From NCBI GenBank assembly GCA_031289895.1, contig JAITOP010000154.1:1-16056 (forward strand): DNA of 16,056 nucleotides. The letters run 5' to 3'. The DNA comes from Prevotellaceae bacterium. GTDB lineage: Bacteria; Bacteroidota; Bacteroidia; Bacteroidales; UBA932. Of the stretch, positions 1 through 6,941 are shown one piece after another. The notes beneath the pieces were generated by a model that made no database searches, was not told where the DNA came from, and saw nothing but the letters and a program-made list of their open reading frames with translations. Positions within the stretch are counted from its first letter, which is position 1. The number at the start of each line of letters is the position of its first letter. Both the position numbers and the translations under genes were made by a program.

Positions 1-2463
1 GTTGTTATTGACGCTGTTACCGGTGAAGATATGCCTTTTGTTAATATCGTTTTTAATAGTAAAAACATTGGAACGGCAACCGATTTGAAAGGAAAATTTC
101 AACTTGAAACGCTGTGGGCTTCCGACGAAATTAACATCTCGTTTATCGGATATAAAACCCAAACGCTGAAAGTGGAAAAAGGCAAAAAAAATAAATACGA
201 AATTCTTCTTGTTCCCGATGCCATTAGTCTCGACGAGGTTATTGTGCGCCCAAAACGTGTGCGTTATCGCAAAAAAGATAATCCTGCTGTTGAATTGATG
301 CAGAAAGTTATAGAAAACAAAAAGCATAATCGCATCGAGGCTCACGATTATTATGAATATGAAAGTTACGAAAAACTTGAATTTGCGCTTAATAATATCA
401 AACCCGAAATGAAAAATAAAAAAGCACTGCGCAATTTTCAGTTTATGTTTAATTATGTCGATACTTCGGAACTCAATGGCAAGCCGTATTTGCCGATATT
501 TATAAAAGAAACGGTAAGCGATAAATATTACCGAAAATCGCCGGAAACTTTGCGCGAAATAATACGAGCATCAAAAATATCGGGTTTTGATAAATATTTC
601 GACCAAGCCGGAATGTCGTCGTATCTTGAATTATTGTTTAATAATATTGATATTTACAGCAATGATATTGAGATGTTGAATCAGCATTTTGTAAGCCCGC
701 TGTCGAATATAGCAAACACTTTTTACAAATTTTATTTGCTTGATACAGTCGAAATTGACGGCGTAAAATGCAGCAACGTTACATTTCTTCCACACAATTC
801 TGCCGATTGGGGATTTTACGGAAACATCTATATAACAACCGATTCGACTTATGCCGTAAAAAAAGCAAATCTGAAAATCATGAAAAAAATAAATATGAAT
901 TTTATTGATGATTTATCCTTAGTGCAAGAGTTTGATAAAGTTGACGATACATGGGTTTTATCGAAAAACGAACTTTCGCTCGACTTCGGAATATTTGAAC
1001 AAAGTCAGGGAATTTACGGAAAACGAACGGTGATGTACAAAGATTTTGTGTTCGACAAACCTCGTCCCGACAAGGATTATAAAGGAATTGAAAAGAAAAT
1101 ACGCCTTTCTGATTTTGATGTAAAAACCAACGAATTTTGGCAACTTGCACGACACGAACCGTTAAACAAAAGCGAACAAGGAATTTACGAAATGCTTGAC
1201 ACTCTGAATAATGTCAGGCAATTTAAAAATTTTATGAGCGTAATAATGTTGCTTTCAACAGGATATATCGAATTTGAAAAGTTTGATTTTGGACCCGTAA
1301 ATGCAATGTACAGCCACAATAAAATTGAAGGTCATCGTTTTCGCATAGGCGGAAAAACCAATGCCCGACTGCATCCACATTTGTTTTTAGAAACTTACGC
1401 AGCCTACGGAACAAAGGACGAAAAATTTAAATATCTCGGCGCGTTCACATATTCGTTTACAAAGAAAAAATATCACCAATGGGAATATCCAATGAATATG
1501 CTGGCTTTGTCGTATGAATATAATACCAAAATTTTGGGACAGGAACTAAGTTATTCGACCAGCGATAATTTTTTGCTGTCGTTTAATCGCGGAAACGTTG
1601 ATAAAATGGTGTATCGCCGAAATATCAGACTGCAATACGATTTGGAAATCGGCAACGGCTGGGGATTTCAGACTTCCATCGCACATTTGGCGCAAGAACC
1701 TGCAGGTACGCTTGCATTTGAAAATTATAACAACAACGGCATTTTGCAACAAATCAGGAAATTAAAAACAAGCGAAATAAACCTTTCGATACGCTTTGCG
1801 CCAAACGAGCAATTTTATCAAAACAAACATTTTCGTGCATCAATGACAAAAAAAGAACCTGTTATAACTCTTTGGCATACAATAGGATTTAAGAATTTTT
1901 TAGGTTCGGATTACAATTATCAAAACACAAATTTTTCGATACGAAAACGTTTTTGGATTTCGAGTTTCGGATATATCGACACCGATTTGCGTGCCGGAAA
2001 AGTCTGGGGGACAGCATCATATCCGCTGTTGTTTATTCACAATGCAAATCAAACCTACGCATATCACGATTATTCGTATAATATGATGAATTTTTTTGAA
2101 TTTGTAAGCGATAAATATGCATCGGTTAATTTGTCGTATCATTTGCAAGGATTTTTGTTCAACAGAATTCCTTTTCTCAAAAAACTGAAATGGCGCGAAG
2201 TTGTTACATTCAAAGCCTTGTGGGGCGGGCTTAGCGATAAAAATTTGCCCGACAAAAACACATCGCTTTTCAAATTTCCGACCAACGAAAACGGCGATAT
2301 AACAATGTTCAAATTAGGCAAAAAACCTTATATGGAAGGCAGCGCGGGCATAGATAATATCTTTAAAGTGCTGCGTGTAGATTTGATTTGGCGAATGTCG
2401 TACCGACAGAATCCTGATGTTGATAAACTTGGCGTTAGATTTAAATTTCATGTGAATTTTTAA
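1..2463 (+). CDS. DUF5686 family outer-membrane protein with N-terminal carboxypeptidase-regulatory-like domain (5' end missing)
   Basis: The reading frame is open from base 1 and ends at TAA 2461-2463, giving 820 visible residues; the true start and any signal peptide lie upstream of the window. The ATG at 31 is internal to a domain and is not a believable start. Residues 1-82 form a carboxypeptidase-D regulatory-like beta-sandwich (VTGEDMPFVNI near the start, GTATDLKGKFQL, FIGYKTQ, then SLDEVIV). The remainder matches what I know of DUF5686: a conserved NPAVELMQKVI segment just after the sandwich, and a long C-terminal part with alternating aromatic and polar strands that ends in Phe, as expected of an outer-membrane beta-barrel. 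The family is common in Bacteroidota and its substrate is unknown. A transport or assembly role in the outer membrane is inference. The next gene starts 15 nt downstream, so the two are probably cotranscribed. Confidence 0.85.
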   Translation, partial: VVIDAVTGEDMPFVNIVFNSKNIGTATDLKGKFQLETLWASDEINISFIGYKTQTLKVEKGKKNKYEILLVPDAISLDEVIVRPKRVRYRKKDNPAVELMQKVIENKKHNRIEAHDYYEYESYEKLEFALNNIKPEMKNKKALRNFQFMFNYVDTSELNGKPYLPIFIKETVSDKYYRKSPETLREIIRASKISGFDKYFDQAGMSSYLELLFNNIDIYSNDIEMLNQHFVSPLSNIANTFYKFYLLDTVEIDGVKCSNVTFLPHNSADWGFYGNIYITTDSTYAVKKANLKIMKKINMNFIDDLSLVQEFDKVDDTWVLSKNELSLDFGIFEQSQGIYGKRTVMYKDFVFDKPRPDKDYKGIEKKIRLSDFDVKTNEFWQLARHEPLNKSEQGIYEMLDTLNNVRQFKNFMSVIMLLSTGYIEFEKFDFGPVNAMYSHNKIEGHRFRIGGKTNARLHPHLFLETYAAYGTKDEKFKYLGAFTYSFTKKKYHQWEYPMNMLALSYEYNTKILGQELSYSTSDNFLLSFNRGNVDKMVYRRNIRLQYDLEIGNGWGFQTSIAHLAQEPAGTLAFENYNNNGILQQIRKLKTSEINLSIRFAPNEQFYQNKHFRASMTKKEPVITLWHTIGFKNFLGSDYNYQNTNFSIRKRFWISSFGYIDTDLRAGKVWGTASYPLLFIHNANQTYAYHDYSYNMMNFFEFVSDKYASVNLSYHLQGFLFNRIPFLKKLKWREVVTFKALWGGLSDKNLPDKNTSLFKFPTNENGDITMFKLGKKPYMEGSAGIDNIFKVLRVDLIWRMSYRQNPDVDKLGVRFKFHVNF

Positions 2464-2478
2464 AAATCGAAATATAAA

Positions 2479-2727
2479 ATGGAAAAATTTTTAGTGATAT
2501 TAATTCCTGTTGCAGTTATATTGTTGCTTTGCGTTGCCGCGATGTCGGTAAAAATATGGATTAAAAAAGATGGAAAATTTGCCGAAACCGAAATAGGAAA
2601 AAACAAAAATATGCAAAAACTCGGAATAAAATGCGTAAAACAAGAAGAACTTGAACGATTAAACAAAAATACCAAACAAAAAGTCGATTGCACCAACTGC
2701 GAGGGTTGCTTTCTTAAAGAGAAATAG
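2479..2727 (+). CDS. Small single-pass membrane protein with cysteine-rich tail
   Basis: This 82-residue protein has one hydrophobic segment at about residues 4-24 (FLVILIPVAVILLLCVAAM), then a basic stretch, then a polar tail. Cysteines sit at 18 (inside the membrane segment), 52, 71, 74 and 77; the last three form a CX2CX2C cluster (CTNCEGC), which could bind a metal or an Fe-S centre. The ATG follows the DUF5686 stop by 15 nt, and codon use matches its neighbour. Small Bacteroidota proteins with an N-terminal membrane helix, a GKFAET-like segment and a Cys tail are usually annotated only as 'membrane or secreted protein'. Some resemble NqrM, the maturation factor of the Na+-translocating NADH:quinone reductase, but no nqr genes are visible here, so that link is only a possibility. 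The gene looks real; the function is unknown. Confidence 0.7.
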   Translation: MEKFLVILIPVAVILLLCVAAMSVKIWIKKDGKFAETEIGKNKNMQKLGIKCVKQEELERLNKNTKQKVDCTNCEGCFLKEK

Positions 2728-2860
2728 GTATTCAGTATTCCGTATTCAGTATTCAGTATTCCGTATTTAGTCGTTGGTATTTGGTCGTTGGTATTTGGTC
2801 GTTAGTCGTTGGTATTTGGTCGTTGGTATTTGGTCGTTAGTATTTAGTCGTTAGTCGAAG
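2728..2860 (+). repeat. Heptanucleotide tandem array 1 (19 units)
   Basis: Nineteen consecutive 7-bp units, each beginning with GT, start on the base after the TAG stop of the small membrane protein gene. The first five are of the GTATTCA/GTATTCC type, the sixth is GTATTTA, and the rest mix GTCGTTG, GTATTTG and GTCGTTA, ending in GTCGAAG. The period is exactly 7 with no indels. The plus strand is G+T-rich and cannot fold on itself. Sequence just downstream keeps a weak 7-bp rhythm, for example two adjacent TAATTCT copies near 2896-2909. It resembles the short tandemly repeated repetitive (STRR) heptamers known from cyanobacteria. The function is unknown. Confidence 0.93.
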
Positions 2861-2908
2861 TTATATAAGTTAAGAAGTTATTATTGAATATCAAATAATT
2901 CTTAATTC

Positions 2909-3133
2909 TTATACTAAACAGTTATCAAAATACCGATTTAGACATAGAAAATAAAAAACATATAAAACCCTTATTTATACAAAGTTCCCTTAGTAGCCGA
3001 AAACAAGTAGCGCATACCCTTATTTCCTTATTGAAATGTTGTAAATAAGGGAATAAGGGTAGAATGTCGGGGCTAATTTTTGCTACTAAGGGCGGCTTTT
3101 GAAAATAATGGTTTTGATAACTGTTTGGTATAA
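2909..3133. mobile_element. MITE-like nested inverted-repeat element, about 225 bp
   Basis: Terminal inverted repeats of 22 bp lie at 2909-2930 and 3112-3133 with one mismatch; the shared core is AAACAGTTATCAAAA. Inside them, CCCTTAGTAGC (2987-2997) is the exact reverse complement of 3082-3092. At the centre, 3016-3032 pairs with 3044-3060 as a 17-bp stem with one G-T wobble and an 11-nt loop. The arms are imperfect: about 56 bp separate the outer and middle repeats on the left but only 19 bp on the right. There is no plausible gene inside. A non-autonomous transposable element is the best reading. A structured RNA or a decayed IS end is also possible. No target-site duplication is certain, because the flanks are AT-rich. 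Confidence 0.6.
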
Positions 3134-3378
3134 TATTAAAATTACGATTTTGACAATTTAGAAAAAAGTCCGAAGGACTTTAATGTGAATAACCCCAAAT
3201 GAAACATAGCTATTTTGGGATGAAAAAAACGCAAACAAAAAAAATGCAGAGCACAAAAGCAGAATAGAATTGCAATCGCTCACCCGCACGACTTGAAGAA
3301 TTGATAATTGAAAATAAAAAACTTCACAATTAACTTCTTTGTTCCTGATTATTTCTTTGCAAATAAATCCGTAAATAA
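3134..3378. other. Non-coding stretch downstream of rlmN; possible dispersed repeat
   Basis: No gene is supported here. The stretch holds the hairpin at 3162-3181 and a second weaker inverted repeat (CCCAAA near 3192-3198 against TTTTGGG near 3213-3219). A low-complexity A-rich part follows. Near 3297-3332, read on the minus strand, copies of the AATTATC/AATTCTT kind appear, resembling decayed heptamers downstream of rlmN. A 22-codon plus-strand ORF (3199-3267) is A-rich, overlaps the inverted repeat and is probably not expressed. Confidence 0.4.
3162..3181 (-). terminator. Candidate intrinsic terminator for the rlmN operon
   Basis: AAAGTCC (3165-3171) and GGACTTT (3175-3181) form a perfect 7-bp stem around a 3-nt loop. 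On the minus strand the stem runs directly into a tract of six T residues (3167-3162), the usual layout of a Rho-independent terminator. It lies about 200 nt past the rlmN stop, which is far for a dedicated terminator, so it could instead be part of a dispersed palindromic repeat. Confidence 0.45.
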
Positions 3379-4407
3379 TTAATAGCAAATCTCTTGCGTG
3401 CTAAGCATTCCGCAGGCGGCAAGAATATCTGTGCCGCGTGAGGCGCGAAGTGTGGTCAAAATATTTTTGCTGTTAAGATATTTTTGAAATTTTTCGATAT
3501 TTTCAATTTTTGACGGGCGCAAATCGCTGTCGGGAATTTGATGAAAACGTATAAGATTTACGCGGCAATCCAATTCGTGCAAAAGTTTTGCCAAAGCCTC
3601 GCTATGACGCAGAGTATCATTCACTTTATCGAACATTATATATTCAAAACTCAATCGCCGTTGATGTGAAAAATCGTAATCGCGCAATGTTTTTATAATA
3701 TCGCCGACAGGATATTTTTTTTGCAGCGGCATAAGTTGCAAACGCTCGTCATCAAAGGGATTGTGCAGACTTATTGCCAAATGACATTTGCTTTTGTTTA
3801 TAAATTCCGTCATCGCGGGAATAATTCCTATTGTCGAAACCGTTACTCGCTTTGGTGACCATGCAAAACCATAATCCGAAGTTATTATTTCAAGACTTTT
3901 AAGAACATTTTCTATGTTATCGAAAGGCTCTCCCATGCCCATATACACAACGTTTGTAAGCGAGTCGGAATCGGGAATACTGCAAATTTGATTTAAGATT
4001 TCGCCCGCTGTCAAATTCGATTGAAAACCTTGTCGACCCGTCATGCAAAATTTGCAAGCCATTTTGCAACCTGCCTGCGACGAAACACAAAGCGTAGCGC
4101 GGTCGGGTTCAGGAATATAAACCGATTCGATGAACGCTTTTTTATTATGATTTATTTCGAAAAGATATTTTTTTGTTCCGTCTGCCGATATTTGATTTTT
4201 CGATGGAAACGAAACGCCAATATCAAATTTTTCTTCAATTTTTTGTCTGTTTTCAAGTGAAATATTTGTCATTTCGGCAATTGTTTTCACTCGTTTTTTA
4301 TACAACCAATCGGCAATTTGTTTTGCTGCAAAACGCGGCAACGCAAGCTGTGATACTATTTCGGTAAGTTCGTTTAATGTTTTTCCAAAAAGAAAATCTT
4401 TCATCAT
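3379..4407 (-). CDS. rlmN: 23S rRNA (adenine2503-C2)-methyltransferase RlmN
   Basis: RlmN is a radical-SAM enzyme that methylates C2 of A2503 in 23S rRNA and, in E. coli, A37 of some tRNAs. The 342-residue protein shows the whole signature. The CX3CX2C iron-sulfur motif is Cys114, Cys118 and Cys121 (CKMACKFC). The two methyl-transfer cysteines are Cys107 (seven residues before the cluster, as in E. coli) and Cys332 (in RGTDILAACGM). The SAM-binding GMGEP is at residues 157-161. The length is normal. Two ATG codons are adjacent at the start (4407 and 4404) and either could be used. The gene is 13 nt downstream of the exported flavoprotein gene and probably shares its transcript. The stop is followed by a gene-free 650-bp convergent region. 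Confidence 0.96.
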   Translation of the reverse strand: MMKDFLFGKTLNELTEIVSQLALPRFAAKQIADWLYKKRVKTIAEMTNISLENRQKIEEKFDIGVSFPSKNQISADGTKKYLFEINHNKKAFIESVYIPEPDRATLCVSSQAGCKMACKFCMTGRQGFQSNLTAGEILNQICSIPDSDSLTNVVYMGMGEPFDNIENVLKSLEIITSDYGFAWSPKRVTVSTIGIIPAMTEFINKSKCHLAISLHNPFDDERLQLMPLQKKYPVGDIIKTLRDYDFSHQRRLSFEYIMFDKVNDTLRHSEALAKLLHELDCRVNLIRFHQIPDSDLRPSKIENIEKFQKYLNSKNILTTLRASRGTDILAACGMLSTQEICY

Positions 4408-4420
4408 TCAAAAATAAAAA

Positions 4421-5074
4421 TCATATTAATTCTATAATATTTTTAGCAAGATTTTGCAATGTGCGTATGCCTTCGCTGTCGTTTTTCAAATCGTCAACTG
4501 TTAAACCGCGAATGTTGTTCCAATAAGTTGACGATGCAACAGGCATTTCCGAAATTGTAAAATATTGATTTAGACCTTCAAACGTCATTGATGCGCCTGT
4601 TCTGCGTGTAGTTACAACCGCCGCGCCTATTTTATTGCGAAAGTTTTTTGAACTCGAAAAAAACGCTTTATCCAGAAACGATTTCATTGTTCCTGCAATT
4701 CCGCCGAAATAAGTTGGTGATGCTAAGATAATTGCATCGGCATTTTTCATTAATTCTATCCATTTTTTTTCGTCGTCGGTAGTGTGTACGCAAACGGTTT
4801 TTTCGATATGGCATTTGCTGCAAGCGATACAGCCTCTGATATCGCTTTTGCCGATATGAATGATTTCAAAATTTACATTTTCGTTGCGAAAAATTTCTTC
4901 GATAACCGATAAGGCATACGCCGTATTTCCGTTTTCGTCGGGGCTTCCGTTGATTGCAATTACTTTTTTATTTTTGTTTTTCTTTTCGGATTTAAACAAT
5001 TGTCCCGAAACAGCACCCAACACCAACCCTGTTCCTGCCAACGTTGCAGCCTTTATAAATTCACGTTTTTTCAT
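4421..5074 (-). CDS. Iron-sulfur flavoprotein-like oxidoreductase with Tat-like N-terminal signal
   Basis: This 217-residue protein belongs to the NADPH-dependent FMN reductase / flavodoxin-like family. The FMN phosphate loop is GSPDENGNT (residues 43-51) and the second flavin-contact loop is SPTYFGGIAGTM (119-130). Four cysteines at 82, 85, 88 and 95 fit the CX2CX2CX4-7C motif of archaeal-type iron-sulfur flavoprotein (Isf), so a 4Fe-4S cluster beside FMN is likely. Unlike its neighbour, it has about 35 extra N-terminal residues: KKREFIK followed by a small-residue hydrophobic stretch ending near residue 23. This resembles a twin-arginine signal with Lys-Arg in place of Arg-Arg. Export of a folded, cofactor-loaded protein by Tat, or anchoring by this helix, is inference. 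It starts 5 nt after the stop of its paralogue, so the pair looks like a tandem duplication in one operon. Confidence 0.82.
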   Translation of the reverse strand: MKKREFIKAATLAGTGLVLGAVSGQLFKSEKKNKNKKVIAINGSPDENGNTAYALSVIEEIFRNENVNFEIIHIGKSDIRGCIACSKCHIEKTVCVHTTDDEKKWIELMKNADAIILASPTYFGGIAGTMKSFLDKAFFSSSKNFRNKIGAAVVTTRRTGASMTFEGLNQYFTISEMPVASSTYWNNIRGLTVDDLKNDSEGIRTLQNLAKNIIELI

Positions 5075-5079
5075 TTTGC

Positions 5080-5709
5080 TTATCTTATAAAATTTGTAAA
5101 TACTTTTTCGGCTTGCTTGGGTTCTATATCCTTTGTGTGTTCACGCATTTTCAGCATCCACGCCATATTTTTTGCAAGCATTTGCATTATTTGTATTCCT
5201 TCTTCATCTTTTGATGCATCGCCCGGCGCAAGTCCGTGTATAATATTCCAATAATTTGACGATGGAATAAGCATTTCAGCAATATTAAGATAATGATTTA
5301 AACTGTTGAATGTCATACTTCCGCCCGTTCGCCGCACAGCCACTACCGATGCGCCTATTTTATGACGAAACCATCCGCCGTTAACATCGGCAACATAAAA
5401 AGCGCGGTCTAAAAAACACTTCATCGTTCCCGCAATTCCCGAATAATATACAGGCGAGGCAAGAATAATTCCGTCTGCATTTTTCATTTTTGCAACAGTT
5501 TCGTTTAAAACATCGTTTGTTATGGCGCATTTACCGTCTCGATTTTCATAACATTTTTCGCAAGCCGTACATCCCCGAATGTGTTTGCCTCCGATTTCAA
5601 TAATTTCAAAATCAATTCCTTCGTCGTTAAATATTTTCGATATAACGGTTAATGCAAAAAACGTATTTCCATTTTTTCGCGGGCTGCCTTGTATTGCTAC
5701 TACTTTCAT
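5080..5709 (-). CDS. Iron-sulfur flavoprotein-like NAD(P)H-dependent oxidoreductase (cytoplasmic)
   Basis: This 209-residue flavodoxin-like reductase has GSPRKNGNT (8-16) as the FMN phosphate loop and SPVYYSGIAGTM (85-96) as the second flavin loop. Cysteines 47, 50, 53 and 61 (CX2CX2CX7C) match the iron-sulfur flavoprotein motif. There is no signal peptide: the first strand, MKVVAIQGSP, starts at once. It is clearly paralogous to the gene just downstream, sharing SPxYxxGIAGTMKxFLD, RRTGxSMTF and SxYWNxIxGL. It is probably the first gene of the operon that ends with rlmN. The family transfers electrons from reduced carriers to various acceptors; the partner here is unknown. About 140 bp of very AT-rich DNA lies upstream. 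Confidence 0.85.
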   Translation of the reverse strand: MKVVAIQGSPRKNGNTFFALTVISKIFNDEGIDFEIIEIGGKHIRGCTACEKCYENRDGKCAITNDVLNETVAKMKNADGIILASPVYYSGIAGTMKCFLDRAFYVADVNGGWFRHKIGASVVAVRRTGGSMTFNSLNHYLNIAEMLIPSSNYWNIIHGLAPGDASKDEEGIQIMQMLAKNMAWMLKMREHTKDIEPKQAEKVFTNFIR

Positions 5710-5850
5710 AAGATTTTTAATTTCAAAAAGGTTAAATAATGATATTTATATATGAACCAAAAACCGCAAATTATTATTTTAAGATATTGATTAACAACAT
5801 ATTATATCACTATATAAATATTTATTAATATTATATGAGATTTTTGATTG
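5710..5850. other. AT-rich leader between tRNA-Ala and the flavoprotein operon
   Basis: This 141-bp stretch is almost entirely A+T and contains the 12-bp palindrome ATAAATATTTAT at 5814-5825. It must carry the 3' end of the tRNA transcript and perhaps the promoter of the minus-strand flavoprotein operon. I see no convincing TAnnTTTG element, so cotranscription with the tRNA is also possible. Confidence 0.3.
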
Positions 5851-5924
5851 TGGAGCATATCGGAATCGAACCGATGACCTTTTGACTGCCAGTCAAACAC
5901 TCTAGCCAACTGAGCTAATACCCC
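5851..5924 (-). tRNA. tRNA-Ala (anticodon GGC)
   Basis: On the minus strand, 74 nt fold into a complete cloverleaf. The 7-bp acceptor stem is GGGGTAT with ATGCTCC. The D arm is GCTC/GAGT. The anticodon stem is TTTGA/TCAAA around the loop CTGGCAG, with GGC at positions 34-36. The T arm is ATCGG/CCGAT with loop TTCGATT, and the discriminator is A. The third acceptor pair is G-T, the G3:U70 pair that alanyl-tRNA synthetase requires, which confirms Ala. The CCA end is not encoded. Confidence 0.97.
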
Positions 5925-5954
5925 AACATATTTCAGCGTGTCATTTTGATTTTG

Positions 5955-5962
5955 CAAATGTA
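5955..5962 (-). promoter_or_regulatory. Candidate -7 element for tRNA-Ala
   Basis: On the minus strand TACATTTG matches the Bacteroidota -7 consensus TAnnTTTG and lies about 30 nt upstream of the first tRNA base. No clear TTTG at -33 is visible, so the support is moderate. Confidence 0.4.
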
Positions 5963-6021
5963 TAAATTTTTTTTGAATTTTCTTATTTTTGACGATAATG
6001 TTTTAGTTCGAAAAGTGGTTT

Positions 6022-6029
6022 TAAATTTG
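6022..6029 (+). promoter_or_regulatory. Candidate -7 element for the DNA methyltransferase gene
   Basis: TAAATTTG fits TAnnTTTG and lies 48 nt before the ATG at 6078. A T-rich GTTTTAG about 20 bp upstream is only a weak -33 element. Confidence 0.4.
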
Positions 6030-6077
6030 TATCAAGCAAAAAAGTTATAACTTTACCGTTCAAAAATCAAAATTTTA

Positions 6078-6833
6078 ATGAAGATAAATCATATATACAA
6101 AACAGATTGCTTGCGCGGTTTCAAAAAAATTGATGATGAATCGGTAGATTTAATTTTTACCGACCCGCCTTATTATCAAAATCGTGCGCAGAATGTTAAA
6201 GGCTTGAAAAATCACAAAGATGTTGTTACCGAATTTAAATTCGATGGTTATGCATCCGAAACGGAATATTTGGAATTTATAGAAAATGTTTTGTGCGAAT
6301 GTTACAGAGTTGCAAAAAACGGAGCAAGCGGTTATTTGTGGTGCGGCGACGATTTTGTGTCGTACATCAATCGCATTGTAACCAAAGCCGGATTTCAGTT
6401 TCGCAAAGTTATACATTGGCACAAAACAAATCCGTTTCCTGCAATTTATACGCGCAAAATGTTTGCAAACAGCATGGAATTGCTTGTTCATTTTTCGAAA
6501 GGAACGCCCAAAACGTGGAATCACAAGCCGGTAAACGAAATGCACAATTTCATCGAATCGCCTATTTGCATGGGAAAAGAACGAAAAAAACATGAAACGC
6601 AAAAACCGCTAAAAGTTTGTATTCCGTTTATTGAAATCAGCAGCAATGCCGGCGATTTAATCCTCGACCCGTTTATGGGTTCAGGCACTACAGCCATTGC
6701 TGCGCTTACAACCGACAGAAATTTTACAGGTTTCGAAATAGACGAAAATTATTGCAAAATTATAGACGAACGCATTACTGAATTTTTATTGAAAAATCAG
6801 AATTTTCAAGGAGAAAAACCGTGCGTGAAATAA
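6078..6833 (+). CDS. Solitary beta-class DNA methyltransferase (N6-adenine or N4-cytosine)
   Basis: This 251-residue enzyme methylates an exocyclic amino group of adenine or cytosine in DNA, using SAM. The catalytic motif IV, DPPY (residues 29-32), comes first. The SAM-binding motif I region, DPFMGSGTT (197-205), is near the C terminus after a HETQKP motif (172-177). This order defines the beta group, to which CcrM and YhdJ belong. The short length means a minimal target-recognition region between about residues 35 and 165, so the recognition site cannot be read. No restriction endonuclease, specificity subunit or phage gene is adjacent: upstream is a tRNA on the other strand and downstream the convergent aro operon. 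It is therefore probably an orphan methyltransferase with a regulatory or protective role, or a relic of a mobile element beside a tRNA. The ATG at 6078 gives the expected N-terminal strand. Confidence 0.9.
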   Translation: MKINHIYKTDCLRGFKKIDDESVDLIFTDPPYYQNRAQNVKGLKNHKDVVTEFKFDGYASETEYLEFIENVLCECYRVAKNGASGYLWCGDDFVSYINRIVTKAGFQFRKVIHWHKTNPFPAIYTRKMFANSMELLVHFSKGTPKTWNHKPVNEMHNFIESPICMGKERKKHETQKPLKVCIPFIEISSNAGDLILDPFMGSGTTAIAALTTDRNFTGFEIDENYCKIIDERITEFLLKNQNFQGEKPCVK

Positions 6834-6892
6834 AAATTTTTCAAAAAACGACTTTGTTTTGTATTCAACAAAATAGTAATTAATAATTGATA

Positions 6893-6941
6893 AGCCAACT
6901 AACAACTAATGACTTACGACTTACAACTTACAACTAATGAC
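6893..6941 (-). repeat. Heptanucleotide tandem array 2 (7 units), overlapping the aroA stop
   Basis: Read on the minus strand (the aroA sense direction), seven 7-bp units run without indels: GTCATTA, two GTTGTAA, GTCGTAA, GTCATTA, GTTGTTA, GTTGGCT. The first unit (6941-6935) supplies two bases of the aroA TAG stop. Past the array the 7-bp rhythm seems to continue with TATCAAT and TATTAAT, down to about 6879. The remaining bases between this and the methyltransferase stop are AT-rich and hold only a weak 6-bp hairpin at 6857-6873. Confidence 0.85.

Noticed and set aside
2728..2860. CRISPR array reading of the tandem repeat
   Set aside because: The units are 7 bp and contiguous with no spacers, and no cas genes are present.
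3199..3267. 22-codon plus-strand ORF (MKHSYFGMKK...)
   Set aside because: It is A-rich, overlaps an inverted repeat and has no ribosome-binding or promoter support.
3158..3388. 76-codon minus-strand ORF overlapping the end of rlmN
   Set aside because: It runs through the hairpin and low-complexity DNA, starts within rlmN and has no recognisable domain.
6857..6873. Hairpin TTTTGT/ACAAAA between the methyltransferase and aroA as a bidirectional terminator
   Set aside because: The 6-bp stem has only one G-C pair and no clear T tract, so it is too weak to call.
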